A stretch of DNA of 64,000 bases from Sulfitobacter sp. M05 (lineage in GTDB: Bacteria > Pseudomonadota > Alphaproteobacteria > Rhodobacterales > Rhodobacteraceae). Position numbers and translations under genes: made by a program. The stretch covers positions 1,116,001 to 1,180,000 of the forward strand of contig NZ_JABEDH010000001.1 of NCBI RefSeq assembly GCF_029285175.1, written 5' to 3'. Numbering within the stretch: position 1 is the first letter of the stretch; every line of letters starts with the position of its first letter. A model generated the notes under the pieces. The model did no database searches and was not told the origin of the DNA. It worked only from the letters and a program-made list of their open reading frames with translations. Below are positions 35,427 to 45,467 of the stretch, piece after piece.

Positions 35427-36938
35427 ATGGCTTTAACACCCAGCTTTGACGCCTTTGCCGCGGGCCATGCCGAGGGCCGAAATCAGATCGTTTACACCCG
35501 TCTGGCTGCGGATCTGGACACGCCGGTCTCCTTGATGATCAAGCTGACCGGTGCAGCGGAAAACGCCTTTGTGCTGGAATCAGTGACCGGTGGCGAAGTC
35601 CGCGGGCGCTATTCCATCATTGGCATGAAACCCGATCTGATCTGGCGCTGTCGCGGCGAAACCTCCGCCGTCAACCGCGCCGCCCGTTATGACGCGGATG
35701 CCTTTGAAGATGCGCCAGGCAACCCGCTGGACGTGCTGCGCGATCTGATTGCGGAGTCCAGAATTGACCTGCCCGAGGATCTGCCGCAGGCCGCCGCTGG
35801 CCTGTTCGGCTATCTCGGCTATGACATGATCCGTCTGGTGGAACATCTGCCGGATGTGAATCCCGATCCGCTGGGCCTGCCGGATGCAATGATGCTGCGT
35901 CCGTCGGTGATTGCCGTGCTGGACGGGGTCAAGGGCGAGGTCACCATCGTGTCCCCGGCTTGGGTATCGGATGGCCAAAGCGCGCGCGCAGCCTATGCGC
36001 AGGCCGCTGAACGGGTGATGGATGCGGTGCGCGATCTGGAGCGCGCCATGCCGGGTGCAAGCCGTGATCTGGGTGAGGCTATCGAGGCTGACGAACCGGT
36101 CAGTAACTTCACCCGCGAAGGGTATAAATCCGCCGTCGAAAAAGCACGTGAATATATCGTCGCCGGTGACATCTTTCAGGTGGTGCCAAGCCAGCGGTGG
36201 GCGCAGGGTTTTGCCCATCCGCCCTTCTCGCTCTACCGATCGTTGCGCCGCACCAACCCGTCACCGTTTATGTTCTATTTCAACTTTGGCGGCTTTCATG
36301 TGGTCGGGGCATCTCCGGAAATTCTTGTCCGTGTTTTTGGCAACGAAGTCACGATCCGGCCCATCGCCGGCACCCGCCCGCGTGGCGCAACGCCAGAAGA
36401 AGACCGCGCCCTTGAGGCCGATCTGCTAGCAGACGAGAAAGAGCTGGCCGAACACCTGATGCTGCTCGATCTGGGCCGTAATGATGTTGGCCGGGTCGCC
36501 AAAATTGGCACCGTACGCCCGACCGAGGAATTCATCGTTGAGCGCTACTCCCACGTCATGCACATCGTGTCCAACGTGGTGGGAGAGTTGAACGACGGCT
36601 GTGATGCGCTGGATGCGTTTTTCGCAGGGATGCCCGCTGGCACTGTCTCGGGGGCGCCCAAAGTCCGCGCCATGGAAATCATCGACGAGCTGGAACCGGA
36701 AAAACGCGGCGTCTATGGTGGTGGCGTAGGGTATTTCAGCGCTGGCGGCGACATGGACATGTGCATCGCCCTGCGTACTGCCGTGATCAAGGATGAAACC
36801 CTTTATATTCAGGCCGGGGGGGGTGTCGTTTTCGACAGCGATGCCGAGGCCGAGTTTATGGAGACCATTCATAAATCCGGGGCGATCCGCCGTGCTGCTG
36901 CGGATGCTGCCCGTTTCGACGGTACAGGCCGGAACTGA
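35427..36938 (+). CDS. trpE: Anthranilate synthase component I
   Basis: A 503-residue chorismate-using enzyme of tryptophan synthesis, working with TrpG. The tryptophan feedback site is visible as VLESVTGGEVRGRYS near residue 50, and the catalytic half contains PSPFMFYFNFGGFHVVGASPE, IAGTRPRG, and AGTVSGAPKVRAMEIIDELE (about 409-428). It starts 8 nt after the PpiD-like gene and 5 nt before the AstE/AspA-like gene; trpG lies 3 kb downstream, so the two subunits are on separate transcripts. Confidence 0.96.
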   Translation: MALTPSFDAFAAGHAEGRNQIVYTRLAADLDTPVSLMIKLTGAAENAFVLESVTGGEVRGRYSIIGMKPDLIWRCRGETSAVNRAARYDADAFEDAPGNPLDVLRDLIAESRIDLPEDLPQAAAGLFGYLGYDMIRLVEHLPDVNPDPLGLPDAMMLRPSVIAVLDGVKGEVTIVSPAWVSDGQSARAAYAQAAERVMDAVRDLERAMPGASRDLGEAIEADEPVSNFTREGYKSAVEKAREYIVAGDIFQVVPSQRWAQGFAHPPFSLYRSLRRTNPSPFMFYFNFGGFHVVGASPEILVRVFGNEVTIRPIAGTRPRGATPEEDRALEADLLADEKELAEHLMLLDLGRNDVGRVAKIGTVRPTEEFIVERYSHVMHIVSNVVGELNDGCDALDAFFAGMPAGTVSGAPKVRAMEIIDELEPEKRGVYGGGVGYFSAGGDMDMCIALRTAVIKDETLYIQAGGGVVFDSDAEAEFMETIHKSGAIRRAAADAARFDGTGRN

Positions 36939-36943
36939 AGCGG

Positions 36944-37981
36944 ATGGCCAACGCCCCGTTTAACATTGCAGGCGTCACAGTCGCGGCGGGCACATCACAA
37001 ACTGTCACTCTACCCGTGTCCATTCTGCCTGATCACACACCGGTTGGCCTGCATGTGCAGGTGCATCACGGCAAACGTGCTGGCCCGACGATCTGCGTCA
37101 CTGCGGCGGTGCATGGTGATGAGGTGATCGGCGTCGAAATCGTACGCCGCCTGCTGCGCGCACCACAGCTCGCGTCCTTGCGCGGCACCCTGTTGGCGGT
37201 GCCGGTGGTGAATTCTTTCGGGTTTCTGTCGCGGTCGCGCTATCTGCCCGACCGACGCGATTTGAACCGCTGTTTTCCCGGACATCCGTCAGGTTCGCTG
37301 GGTTCGCGTCTGGCACATATCTTTCTGAACGAAGTTGTACTGCGCTGCGATTTCGGCATTGATCTGCATTCCGCCGCGATCCATCGCAGCAACCTGCCAC
37401 AGGTGCGCATTTCACCCAAAGATCCGGTTACCCATCAGATGGCCATTGATTTTGGTGCCCCCGTGGTGCTGACGTCGCCCTTGCGGGATGGCTCCTTGAG
37501 GGCCGTGGCCGCAAAACAGGGCACGCCGATCCTGCTCTATGAAGCGGGTGAAGGGCTGCGGTTTGACGAAATGGCAGTGCGCGCCGGTGTCGCTGGCATT
37601 CTGCGCGTCATGCGGGCCAAGGGCATGTTACCGGCCAAGGGCATCGCCAATGCCAAGGTTGCCCCGCATATCTGTAGCGCTTCAACCTGGCTACGCGCGC
37701 CTGCGGGTGGGTTGCTGCGCACTTTCCGCGCTGAAGGGGAAACTGTGGCCAAGGGCGATGTTCTGGCAACTGTGTCCGATCCGTTCGGATCGGTTGAAAC
37801 CGATCTGCTTGCCCCCAGCCCCGGCATCCTGATCGGGCGGGCAATCCTGCCCGTGGTGAACGAAGGGGACGCGGTTTTCCACCTCGCGCAACTTAGCCCG
37901 AAAGCCTTAGAAGATACGGTGGATGATCTGTCAACACAGCTGGAAACCGATCCGCTGTTTGACGAGGACGAGATTATCTAG
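36944..37981 (+). CDS. Succinylglutamate desuccinylase/aspartoacylase family protein
   Basis: A 345-residue M14-like zinc hydrolase of the AstE/AspA family. Zinc ligands are in VTAAVHGDEVIGVEI (His and Glu near 53-56), followed by VPVVNSFGFLSRSRYLPDRRDLNRCFPG and the HSAAIH block with the third ligand; the C-terminus has a beta-rich, lipoyl-like domain (APAGGLLRTF to LSPKALED). The substrate is unknown. It overlaps the transcript of trpE (5-nt gap) but has no obvious link to tryptophan. Confidence 0.87.
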   Translation: MANAPFNIAGVTVAAGTSQTVTLPVSILPDHTPVGLHVQVHHGKRAGPTICVTAAVHGDEVIGVEIVRRLLRAPQLASLRGTLLAVPVVNSFGFLSRSRYLPDRRDLNRCFPGHPSGSLGSRLAHIFLNEVVLRCDFGIDLHSAAIHRSNLPQVRISPKDPVTHQMAIDFGAPVVLTSPLRDGSLRAVAAKQGTPILLYEAGEGLRFDEMAVRAGVAGILRVMRAKGMLPAKGIANAKVAPHICSASTWLRAPAGGLLRTFRAEGETVAKGDVLATVSDPFGSVETDLLAPSPGILIGRAILPVVNEGDAVFHLAQLSPKALEDTVDDLSTQLETDPLFDEDEII

Positions 37982-38031
37982 CACCTGCACCTGTCAGACC
38001 GTGTGAAAGCGGTTTGCTGCCCCCCGGAGGC

Positions 38032-39792
38032 TTATGGGGCCTCGCGGGTCAGCACAGCGGAAATCGGGGCAAGCGCCACCTTGCCGGCGCGGTCCTGTAA
38101 CCCCCATAACAACAAGGCCGAGATCGTGTCCGGACGCAAACGTCCCAACATCACAACGCCGCCTTCCTGTCCGGCCTTAAATGCCGCTTGATCAAGGAAC
38201 CGCCGGATCACTGTTGCGGTCTGCCCGGCACTGTCGAAATCACGAAACACCGTGTCGGCTGGGACACCTTCCTTGCGGGCCAGCTTGGGCATTGTATTCA
38301 ACCCTTTGCTCTGTGTCAGCAACCCGTGGCCGGATTGCGCAAGAACTGCGGTAACCTGATCGGCCACTTCGCGCGAGGCCTGCACCCCTTCGCCCGTCCC
38401 CTCAAGCAAACCAACAACCTCGGGCATTTGCGACAAGGTGGCAGCCAGCGTGGTCTCAACGTCAACCGGCTGCGCACCTTGAGGCAGATCCACCATCGCC
38501 AAAACTTCGAACCCTTCGCTGCGATAGAGCGCGGCACGTTCGGCGGCATCCGGCAGCGTGCTATCCACTGCAAAGCTCAGCGTGTAGGGAAAACTGCGCA
38601 GCGCCGCGATACCCGGCGCGCCCGCGATTGGTCCTGAACCATCGTCAATCAGGACAATGCCCATCAACGGCTTGCCCTCTGGATTCGCGAAGGCCTGAGC
38701 GAATTTGGCAATCGGACGCATGTCATCTCCCGACGGGCTATCGGTGATGATCGTCGCCTGTTCAACACGCGCCACATCAGGGGCCGGCTTGACCAGACGG
38801 TTTACGGTGACATTGGTCGCGCGATCGGTCAATGTTGTGGCCGGTGTGCCGATGCGCGGACGTGCTTCTGGCGCAAGCGCGGCCACCTGCGCGGTTTCGC
38901 CCGCGTCAGCTGTGGTGTCGGTTTCGCCGGGTGCCTCAACCTTGGGCAAATCCAGAGCTGTGGTTTCGGTCTGGGCCGTTTGCGGGGCAGGATCGGCTTG
39001 TGACTCTGAGGTCCCGGCAGCGGCGTCTTCGGTGTTTTGGGTCACAGCAGTTTCCGCTCTGTCCGCATCCACTTTGGTGCCGGGCTGTTCGGCTTCTTCC
39101 GATACCAGGTCGGTTTCTGCGCCGGCGGATTCGGTAACTGATGCCTCGGTTGTTGCCTCAGTCGTTTCAGACGTATCGCTACTGTCGCTCCCAACTGTGG
39201 TTTGCACCATCTCAGCATCATCCGCGCCTGATTGTGGTTGCGCCTTGCGGGCTTTGGCCAATGCCTCGGCCACGATTTCATCGGCTGTTTCTTCGGACAG
39301 ATCGGCATTTTCAATCGGGGCCGGTACCGGACGTGCGGCGGGGGCTGTATCCACGGTAACGGCCTCGGCACCTTGCGGAACCATCGGAGCCAAGGCCAGC
39401 GGATTGGGCAAAACAGGGTCTTCTGCCGCAAGTGCAATCGCGCCGGCGCGCGCCTGATCTGCCGGAGGGGCCAGTTCGGCAACCTCACCGATGATCGGCA
39501 CATTGGCCGTCGGGGCCGTTGTTTGCGCCAAATTGCCAACTGTATCTTGCTGCGGGGCCGTCACACGCGGGGCCGTTTGAGTGGCAACAGCCGTGTCAAC
39601 AGATGGTGCCGGCGTTTCTGCCACAGCTACCGCAACCTGCGGTGCATCACCGCCTGCCGGTGCCCTGTCACTGACCACTGGCGGCAGGTTCTGCATGGGT
39701 GCATGTAACGGTGCCATCACCGATGCCACACTTCCGGCACCAAGGCTGACAACCCCGCCCACCAGCGCACCACTGAGAAATCCGCGTGCCAT
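38032..39792 (-). CDS. Divergent polysaccharide deacetylase (YibQ-like)
   Basis: A 586-residue protein with an N-terminal signal anchor (GFLSGALVGGVVSLGAG), about 300 residues of low-complexity Ala/Thr/Glu/Pro-rich linker, and a C-terminal divergent polysaccharide-deacetylase domain (about 370-580: PLMGIVLIDDGSGP, LSFAVDSTLPDAAERA). Metal-binding residues of true NodB enzymes are only partly kept. The ATG at 39792 has a perfect AGGAG 7 nt upstream, which rules out the GTG at 39810. It is convergent with the AstE-like gene and divergent from trpG. Confidence 0.85.
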   Translation of the reverse strand: MARGFLSGALVGGVVSLGAGSVASVMAPLHAPMQNLPPVVSDRAPAGGDAPQVAVAVAETPAPSVDTAVATQTAPRVTAPQQDTVGNLAQTTAPTANVPIIGEVAELAPPADQARAGAIALAAEDPVLPNPLALAPMVPQGAEAVTVDTAPAARPVPAPIENADLSEETADEIVAEALAKARKAQPQSGADDAEMVQTTVGSDSSDTSETTEATTEASVTESAGAETDLVSEEAEQPGTKVDADRAETAVTQNTEDAAAGTSESQADPAPQTAQTETTALDLPKVEAPGETDTTADAGETAQVAALAPEARPRIGTPATTLTDRATNVTVNRLVKPAPDVARVEQATIITDSPSGDDMRPIAKFAQAFANPEGKPLMGIVLIDDGSGPIAGAPGIAALRSFPYTLSFAVDSTLPDAAERAALYRSEGFEVLAMVDLPQGAQPVDVETTLAATLSQMPEVVGLLEGTGEGVQASREVADQVTAVLAQSGHGLLTQSKGLNTMPKLARKEGVPADTVFRDFDSAGQTATVIRRFLDQAAFKAGQEGGVVMLGRLRPDTISALLLWGLQDRAGKVALAPISAVLTREAP

Positions 39793-39966
39793 TTTTCTAC
39801 TCCTGCTCACTGTCTCTATTGCCTATCCACGGCCCACCAGTTCGAATTAGCCGGCACACGCTCTTGACGGCGCGTGGCAAGCCTGAACATCTATGCACCG
39901 TATATACTCTGATGGGCGATGATATCTCTAGCCCAAAGGGTAATCCCAAACGCAAAGAATTGACCA

Positions 39967-40548
39967 TTGTTGCTGCTCATCGATAACTACGACAGCTTTA
40001 CCTATAACCTTGTACACTATCTGGGGTCTTTGGGCGCGGATGTGCAGGTGCATCGCAATGATAAGCTAAGCACCGCCGATGCACTGGCGATGCGCCCCGC
40101 CGGTATCCTGCTGTCACCGGGCCCCTGTGATCCGGATCAGGCTGGTATCTGTCTGGAACTGACCAAAGCCGCTGCTGAAAACCATATCCCGCTGATGGGT
40201 GTGTGTCTGGGGCATCAAACCCTCGGACAGGCCTTTGGTGGCAAGGTTGTGCGCGCCGATGACATTGTCCACGGTAAGATGGGGCGGATGCACCACGATG
40301 GCACGGGTTTGTTTGCCGGGCTGCCCACACCTTTTGACGCAACCCGCTATCATTCGCTGGTTGTCGACCGCAACACCCTGCCCGACTCATTGCGTATCAC
40401 CGCCGCCCTAGAGGATGGCACGATCATGGGGCTGCAGCATCGCGAACTGCCGATGCACGGCGTCCAGTTCCACCCGGAATCGATCCGGTCTGAACATGGT
40501 CATGCCCTTTTGCAGAACTTTCTGAATACCCTACAGGTGCCCGCATGA
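39967..40548 (+). CDS. trpG: Anthranilate synthase component II, TTG start
   Basis: A 193-residue class I glutamine amidotransferase delivering ammonia to TrpE. The N-terminus [18 protein letters not shown] is family-perfect, the nucleophile is Cys80 in GVCLGHQ, and HPES near 168-171 supplies His and Glu. The start must be TTG: an in-frame TGA lies just two codons before it, and no ATG or GTG is available. A poor ribosome-binding region (AAAGAA) precedes it. It heads trpG-trpD-ung-trpC-moaC-moeA with 4-nt and 1-nt overlaps. Confidence 0.95.
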   Translation: MLLLIDNYDSFTYNLVHYLGSLGADVQVHRNDKLSTADALAMRPAGILLSPGPCDPDQAGICLELTKAAAENHIPLMGVCLGHQTLGQAFGGKVVRADDIVHGKMGRMHHDGTGLFAGLPTPFDATRYHSLVVDRNTLPDSLRITAALEDGTIMGLQHRELPMHGVQFHPESIRSEHGHALLQNFLNTLQVPA

Positions 40549-41561
40549 GTGAAGCCTTAAAACCCCTGATCGATGCGGCGGCCAACGGGCCGCTAACCCG
40601 CGCGCAAGCCGCCGAAGCCTTTGAAATCCTGTTTGACGGCGAAGCCACCCCCAGCCAGATCGGCGGCCTGTTGATGGCATTGCGCACGCGTGGTGAAACC
40701 GTGGACGAATACGCCGCGGCGGCCTCTGTTATGCGGGCGAAATGCAACGCGGTAAAAGCCCCCGCTGGCGCGATGGACATCGTTGGCACCGGGGGTGACG
40801 GCAAAGGCACATTGAACATCTCAACCGCAACCGCCTTTGTGGTGGCCGGTGCCGGTGTGGTTGTTGCCAAACACGGGAACCGCAACCTGTCGTCGAAATC
40901 CGGTGCCGCAGATGCGCTGACGCAGATGGGTCTGAATGTCATGGTTGGCACATCGGTGGTCGAACGGGAACTGGCCGAAGCCGGTATCGGATTCATGATG
41001 GCCCCGATGCATCATCCGGCAATCGCCCATGTGATGCCAACCCGGTCCGAGCTGGGCACCCGTACAATTTTCAATATTCTTGGCCCCTTGACCAACCCGG
41101 CCAGTGTTAAACGCCAGCTTACCGGAGCCTACCGGCGCGACCTGATCCGCCCGATGGCAGAAACCCTGCAAGCGCTCGGGTCGGAAAGGGCGTGGCTGGT
41201 TCATGGATCGGACGGTACCGACGAATTGACCATCACCGGCGTCAGCTGGGTCAGCGGGCTGGAAAACGGCACAGTCAGCGATTTCGAACTCCACCCCGAA
41301 GATGCCGGTCTGCCGGTGCATCCGTTTGAAGACATCATCGGCGGCACCCCCGAAGAAAACGCTCGTGATTTCAAGGCACTGTTGGAAGGAGAAGTTTCAG
41401 CCTACCGCGACGCCGTCTTGTTGAACTCTGCCGCCGCTCTGGTGGTTGCCGATGCCGCCAGCGATCTGAAAACTGGCGTCGAGATGGCCAGTGCAAGCAT
41501 CGATTCCGGTGCCGCAAAAGAGAAGCTGACCCGCGTCGCGGCGGTGTCTCAACAGAAATGA
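40545..41561 (+). CDS. trpD: Anthranilate phosphoribosyltransferase
   Basis: A 338-residue type III phosphoribosyltransferase adding PRPP to anthranilate. Glycine-rich motifs [18 protein letters not shown] (about 77-94) and [15 protein letters not shown] (about 106-120) bind PRPP and anthranilate; THATP-equivalent region [17 protein letters not shown] follows. It overlaps trpG and ung by 4 nt each. Confidence 0.96.
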   Translation: MSEALKPLIDAAANGPLTRAQAAEAFEILFDGEATPSQIGGLLMALRTRGETVDEYAAAASVMRAKCNAVKAPAGAMDIVGTGGDGKGTLNISTATAFVVAGAGVVVAKHGNRNLSSKSGAADALTQMGLNVMVGTSVVERELAEAGIGFMMAPMHHPAIAHVMPTRSELGTRTIFNILGPLTNPASVKRQLTGAYRRDLIRPMAETLQALGSERAWLVHGSDGTDELTITGVSWVSGLENGTVSDFELHPEDAGLPVHPFEDIIGGTPEENARDFKALLEGEVSAYRDAVLLNSAAALVVADAASDLKTGVEMASASIDSGAAKEKLTRVAAVSQQK

Positions 41562-42226
41562 CCCGCTTTGATCTGTCCCGCTTGGGCGGCTGGGCAGACC
41601 TGCCGTTTTTCACCGATGCCCTGCCCGCGATCGAAACCGCGTTGGCGGGTGAAACACGCCCTATCTTTCCCCCAGCAGATCAGGTGTTTCACGCGCTGGA
41701 ACGCACCCAGCCGCAAGACACCCGCGTTGTGATCATCGGTCAGGACCCCTATCACACGCCGGGCAAGGCAGATGGTCTGGCCTTTTCAATCCCGCAGGAT
41801 TTCGGCGGACGGCTGGACAGTCTGGGCAATATCTTGAAGGAGATCGAAAGTGATCTTGGCGTGCTGCGCACCCGCACCGATCTGGGGGATCTGGCGGATC
41901 AGGGGGTGCTGCTGCTCAACACCGCGCTGACCGTGCCGCAAGGGGCGGCCAAAGCCCATGCAAAACTCGGCTGGAGCCATCTGGTGCAAGATGTGCTTGC
42001 CCGTCTGGCCGACAGGCCCCGCGCCTATCTTCTATGGGGTGGCCCTGCACAGAAAGCCGCGAAAAAGGTCAGCACCACAGGCAATCTCAAGATCGAAACC
42101 GCCCACCCCTCGCCGCTGTCCGTTTATCGCGGTTTTTTCGGCTCCCGCCCCTTTAGTCGCACCAATGCGTGGTTGCAGACACAGGGTCTGGAGGCCATAA
42201 ACTGGGGCAACCCGGAGGAACGATGA
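41558..42226 (+). CDS. ung: Uracil-DNA glycosylase, family 1
   Basis: A 222-residue enzyme removing uracil from DNA. The water-activating loop [17 protein letters not shown] (about 68-84) and the leucine-loop motif HPSPLS (near 185-190) are intact, with LLLNTALTV between. It lies, by 4-nt overlaps, inside the trp operon between trpD and trpC, so it would be co-expressed with tryptophan synthesis. Confidence 0.95.
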   Translation: MTRFDLSRLGGWADLPFFTDALPAIETALAGETRPIFPPADQVFHALERTQPQDTRVVIIGQDPYHTPGKADGLAFSIPQDFGGRLDSLGNILKEIESDLGVLRTRTDLGDLADQGVLLLNTALTVPQGAAKAHAKLGWSHLVQDVLARLADRPRAYLLWGGPAQKAAKKVSTTGNLKIETAHPSPLSVYRGFFGSRPFSRTNAWLQTQGLEAINWGNPEER

Positions 42227-43035
42227 CCGATACCATCCTAGATAAAATCAAAGCCTACAAGCTTGAAGAAGTGGCCGCTGACAAAGCAGCCAAACCATTG
42301 GCCGAAGTCGAGGCCGAAGCGCAGGCCGCCGGCCCCGTGCGTCCCTTTACGGATGCCTTGCACGCCGCCGGCCGCGAGGGGTACGGGCTGATCGCTGAGA
42401 TCAAAAAAGCCAGTCCGTCCAAAGGGTTGATCCGCGAGGATTTCGACCCCGCGACCTTGGCTCAGGCCTATGCCGCAGGTGGGGCGACCTGTTTGTCGGT
42501 TTTGACCGACACGCCCAGTTTTCAGGGCGCAAAGGAATTCCTCGTCGCGGCCCGTGCAGCCTGTGATCTGCCGGCCCTGCGCAAAGACTTCATGTATGAC
42601 ACCTATCAGGTGGCTGAGGCCCGCGCGCTTGGCGCGGATTGTATCCTGATCATCATGGCCTCTGTCTCGGATGCACAGGCCTTGGAACTTGAGGACTGCG
42701 CCACCCGTTGGGGCATGGACGCATTGATCGAAGTGCATGACGCGGAAGAGCTGGAACGGGCCAGCCACCTGAACAGCACGATGATTGGCATAAACAATCG
42801 AAATCTCAAGACCTTCGAAACCTCCCTTGATGTGACGCGCCAGCTGTCCAAGCGGGTCCCTGCGGACCGGATGATCGTGAGTGAATCCGGCTTAAACACG
42901 CCGCAAGACCTTGCCGACATGGCTCAATTTGGCGCACGCAGTTTCCTGATCGGCGAAAGCCTGATGCGCCAAAGCGATGTGACACAAGCCACCCTCGATC
43001 TCTTGAACAACCCACTGACCTCCGGAGGCATGTAA
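42223..43035 (+). CDS. trpC: Indole-3-glycerol-phosphate synthase
   Basis: A 270-residue TIM-barrel enzyme closing the indole ring of tryptophan. The catalytic motifs are [16 protein letters not shown] (about 59-74), [37 protein letters not shown] and [10 protein letters not shown]. The ATG overlaps ung by 4 nt and the stop shares one base with the moaC start (TAATG). Confidence 0.96.
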   Translation: MTDTILDKIKAYKLEEVAADKAAKPLAEVEAEAQAAGPVRPFTDALHAAGREGYGLIAEIKKASPSKGLIREDFDPATLAQAYAAGGATCLSVLTDTPSFQGAKEFLVAARAACDLPALRKDFMYDTYQVAEARALGADCILIIMASVSDAQALELEDCATRWGMDALIEVHDAEELERASHLNSTMIGINNRNLKTFETSLDVTRQLSKRVPADRMIVSESGLNTPQDLADMAQFGARSFLIGESLMRQSDVTQATLDLLNNPLTSGGM

Positions 43036-43508
43036 TGGCACTGACCCATTTTGATGCCAAGGGTGACGCCCATATGGTCGATGTATCGGAAAAAGCGGTG
43101 ACATCGCGTATTGCCGTGGCCGAGAACCACATCAAGATGAACCGTGAGACCTTTGAGATCATTACAGAGGGACGCGCAAAAAAGGGTGACGTTCTGGGTG
43201 TCGCGCGGTTGGCTGGCATCATGGCTGCCAAACGCACATCGGATCTGATCCCGCTCTGTCACCCCCTTCCAATTACCAAGGTCAGTGTTGATCTGGAACC
43301 CGACACCAGCCTGCCGGGCATCCGTGTTACCGCGACGGTAAAGACAACCGGTCAGACCGGTGTCGAAATGGAAGCGCTGACAGCGGCCTCAGTAACCGCA
43401 TTGACCGTTTACGATATGTCCAAAGCCGTCGATAAGACCATGGAAATCAGCGGCTTGCGCGTTGTCTTGAAAGACGGCGGAAAATCGGGCCGGTTTGAAG
43501 CCACATGA
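43035..43508 (+). CDS. moaC: Cyclic pyranopterin monophosphate synthase
   Basis: A 157-residue molybdenum-cofactor enzyme converting the MoaA product to cPMP. Family motifs: [12 protein letters not shown] (about 12-23), [26 protein letters not shown] (split around the conserved LCHPL) and [23 protein letters not shown]. It links the trp operon to moeA by a 1-nt and a 4-nt overlap. Confidence 0.96.
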   Translation: MALTHFDAKGDAHMVDVSEKAVTSRIAVAENHIKMNRETFEIITEGRAKKGDVLGVARLAGIMAAKRTSDLIPLCHPLPITKVSVDLEPDTSLPGIRVTATVKTTGQTGVEMEALTAASVTALTVYDMSKAVDKTMEISGLRVVLKDGGKSGRFEAT

Positions 43509-44677
43509 TATCAGTTGAAGAGGCCCGCGCCGCCGTTCTGGCCCTTGCAGCGCCGCTCGGGGTTGAACATGTGTCGCTGCGCGAGGCCGCCGGTCGTGTG
43601 CTGGCGCAGGACGTGGCCGCCAGCCGCACACAACCGCCATTTGCCGCCTCGTCGATGGATGGCTACGCTTTGCGCCGCGCCGAAGTTGAACCGGACGCCA
43701 TGTTCAAAGTGGTGGGCGAAGCCGCTGCCGGTCACCGGTTTGACGGCGCAGTTAAGGCCGGTCAGGCAGTGCGTATTTTTACTGGCGCACCAGTTCCCGA
43801 AGGGGCCGATTTTGTTGTGATTCAAGAGGATGTGACCCGTCGCGGCGACCTGATCACCCTTGGCCACAAAATTGGCGACAAAGACAACATACGCCCTGCT
43901 GGCGGTGATTTCAGCGCTGGCCAGACCGTCAGCGCACCGCTGTTGCTGCGCTCTACCGACATTGCCCTACTGGCCGCGATGAACATCGCAACCGTGCCTG
44001 TAACGCGCAAACCTATTGTTGCGATCCTTGCCACCGGCGACGAATTGGTTCAGCCGGGCGAAACCGCCGGTGCCGACCAGATCGTGGCCTCCAATAGCTT
44101 TGGCCTTGCCGCCATGCTGGAAGGATTAGGAGCGCAAGCCCGTCTGCTGCCAATTGCCCGCGATACCGAAGCTTCGTTGAAACAGGCCTTCAGTCTGGCA
44201 AAAGGCGCGGACCTGATTGTGACCATTGGCGGGGCATCAGTTGGCGATCATGATCTGGTGGCCCCGGTTGCCGCCGCATTGGGCATGGAACAAAGTTTTT
44301 ACAAAGTAGCGATGCGCCCCGGCAAACCCTTGATGGCAGGCCGGCTGGGCGACATGGCGATGATCGGTCTGCCCGGCAATCCGGTATCCGCAATGGTCTG
44401 CGGCAAGGTTTTTGTTGCACCGCTGGTGCGCAAAATGCTGGGGCTGGGGACCGCGGAACCTGAAATGCGCAGCGCACCGCTGGCCTGCGACATGCCCGCC
44501 AACGGTCCGCGTGCCCATTACATGCGCGCACGCCTGATCGACGGCAAACTGCACCCCGATATCCGTCAGGACAGCTCTTTGCTCACGGTGCTGGCGACGG
44601 CTGATGCCCTGCTGGTGCGGCCGGTCAACGATCCACCCCGCGCCGCCGGCGATAATCTAGGCTATATCCCGCTTTAG
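43505..44677 (+). CDS. moeA: Molybdopterin molybdenumtransferase
   Basis: A 390-residue MoeA that inserts molybdate into adenylated molybdopterin. Landmarks: [11 protein letters not shown] (about 49-59), [16 protein letters not shown] (about 90-105), [21 protein letters not shown] and [12 protein letters not shown], ending in LGYIPL. Domain IV is full-length. It closes the trp-moa run and precedes lexA by 81 nt; moaC-moeA overlap by 4 nt. Confidence 0.95.
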   Translation: MISVEEARAAVLALAAPLGVEHVSLREAAGRVLAQDVAASRTQPPFAASSMDGYALRRAEVEPDAMFKVVGEAAAGHRFDGAVKAGQAVRIFTGAPVPEGADFVVIQEDVTRRGDLITLGHKIGDKDNIRPAGGDFSAGQTVSAPLLLRSTDIALLAAMNIATVPVTRKPIVAILATGDELVQPGETAGADQIVASNSFGLAAMLEGLGAQARLLPIARDTEASLKQAFSLAKGADLIVTIGGASVGDHDLVAPVAAALGMEQSFYKVAMRPGKPLMAGRLGDMAMIGLPGNPVSAMVCGKVFVAPLVRKMLGLGTAEPEMRSAPLACDMPANGPRAHYMRARLIDGKLHPDIRQDSSLLTVLATADALLVRPVNDPPRAAGDNLGYIPL

Positions 44678-44711
44678 ACCAGCACACACGACAGGCGTTG
44701 ACACAAAACAA

Positions 44712-44726
44712 GAACATCCCTAGAAC
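44712..44726. promoter_or_regulatory. LexA (SOS) box upstream of lexA
   Basis: GAAC-N7-GAAC at 44712-44726, i.e. GTTC-N7-GTTC on the minus strand, is an exact match to the alphaproteobacterial LexA operator. It lies 33 nt upstream of the lexA start, implying autorepression and induction on DNA damage. Confidence 0.85.
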
Positions 44727-44758
44727 AAATGAAAACCATTTGTCAAAAGGGGCTGGCC

Positions 44759-45460
44759 ATGCTGACCAAAAAACAACTCGATCTTTTGGCCTTCATTCAT
44801 AAACGCGTACAGCGCGACGGCGTCCCGCCCAGCTTTGATGAAATGAAGCTGGCGCTTGATCTGCGGTCTAAATCGGGCATCCACCGGTTGATCACGGCCC
44901 TTGAAGAACGCGGCTTTATCCGGCGTCTGGCCCATCGCGCCCGCGCCATCGAGGTTGTGAAATTACCTGAAAGCCTTGGCGGGACCCCGAACCCCGGATT
45001 TACCCCCCGCGTGATTGAGGGCGACCGCCCCGACACCCCACCGCCAGCAGAGGACATGCCGGTGGGCGGTGCCAGTGCAATGAATGTGCCGGTGATGGGC
45101 AAGATTGCCGCCGGTGTCCCAATCGAAGCCATCAACCATATGACCCATTCCGTGACCGTGCCGTCAGGCATGATTGCGGGGTCTGGCGAACATTACGCGC
45201 TTGAAGTTAAGGGCGATTCCATGATCGAGGCCGGTATCAATGACGGTGATGTGGTTGTGATCCGCGAAACCGCGACCGCAGATGACGGTGATATTGTGGT
45301 GGCGCTGGTCGAGGATCACGAGGCGACCTTGAAGAGATTTCGCCGCAAAGGCGCGTCTATTGAGCTTGAAGCGGCAAACCCGGCGTATGAAACACGGGTA
45401 TTCCCGTCGCATCTGGTCAAGGTTCAAGGCCGTTTGGTCGGGCTGATCCGCACCTATTGA
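44759..45460 (+). CDS. lexA: LexA repressor
   Basis: A 233-residue SOS repressor-protease. Winged HTH DNA-binding domain (about 1-65, [23 protein letters not shown]), a long linker, and the S24 peptidase domain with the self-cleavage site Ala118-Gly119 (IAAGV), Ser154 in GDSMIEAG and Lys192. The ATG at 44759 has AAGGGG 7 nt upstream; the extra frame to 44729 is rejected. It is autoregulated by the adjacent box. Confidence 0.96.
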   Translation: MLTKKQLDLLAFIHKRVQRDGVPPSFDEMKLALDLRSKSGIHRLITALEERGFIRRLAHRARAIEVVKLPESLGGTPNPGFTPRVIEGDRPDTPPPAEDMPVGGASAMNVPVMGKIAAGVPIEAINHMTHSVTVPSGMIAGSGEHYALEVKGDSMIEAGINDGDVVVIRETATADDGDIVVALVEDHEATLKRFRRKGASIELEAANPAYETRVFPSHLVKVQGRLVGLIRTY

Positions 45461-45467
45461 TCCGCGC

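Noticed and set aside
38705..39457. 250-codon plus-strand frame opposite the YibQ-like gene
   Set aside because: It is a shadow of the low-complexity Ala/Thr-rich linker of the real minus-strand gene, which has a perfect ribosome-binding site.
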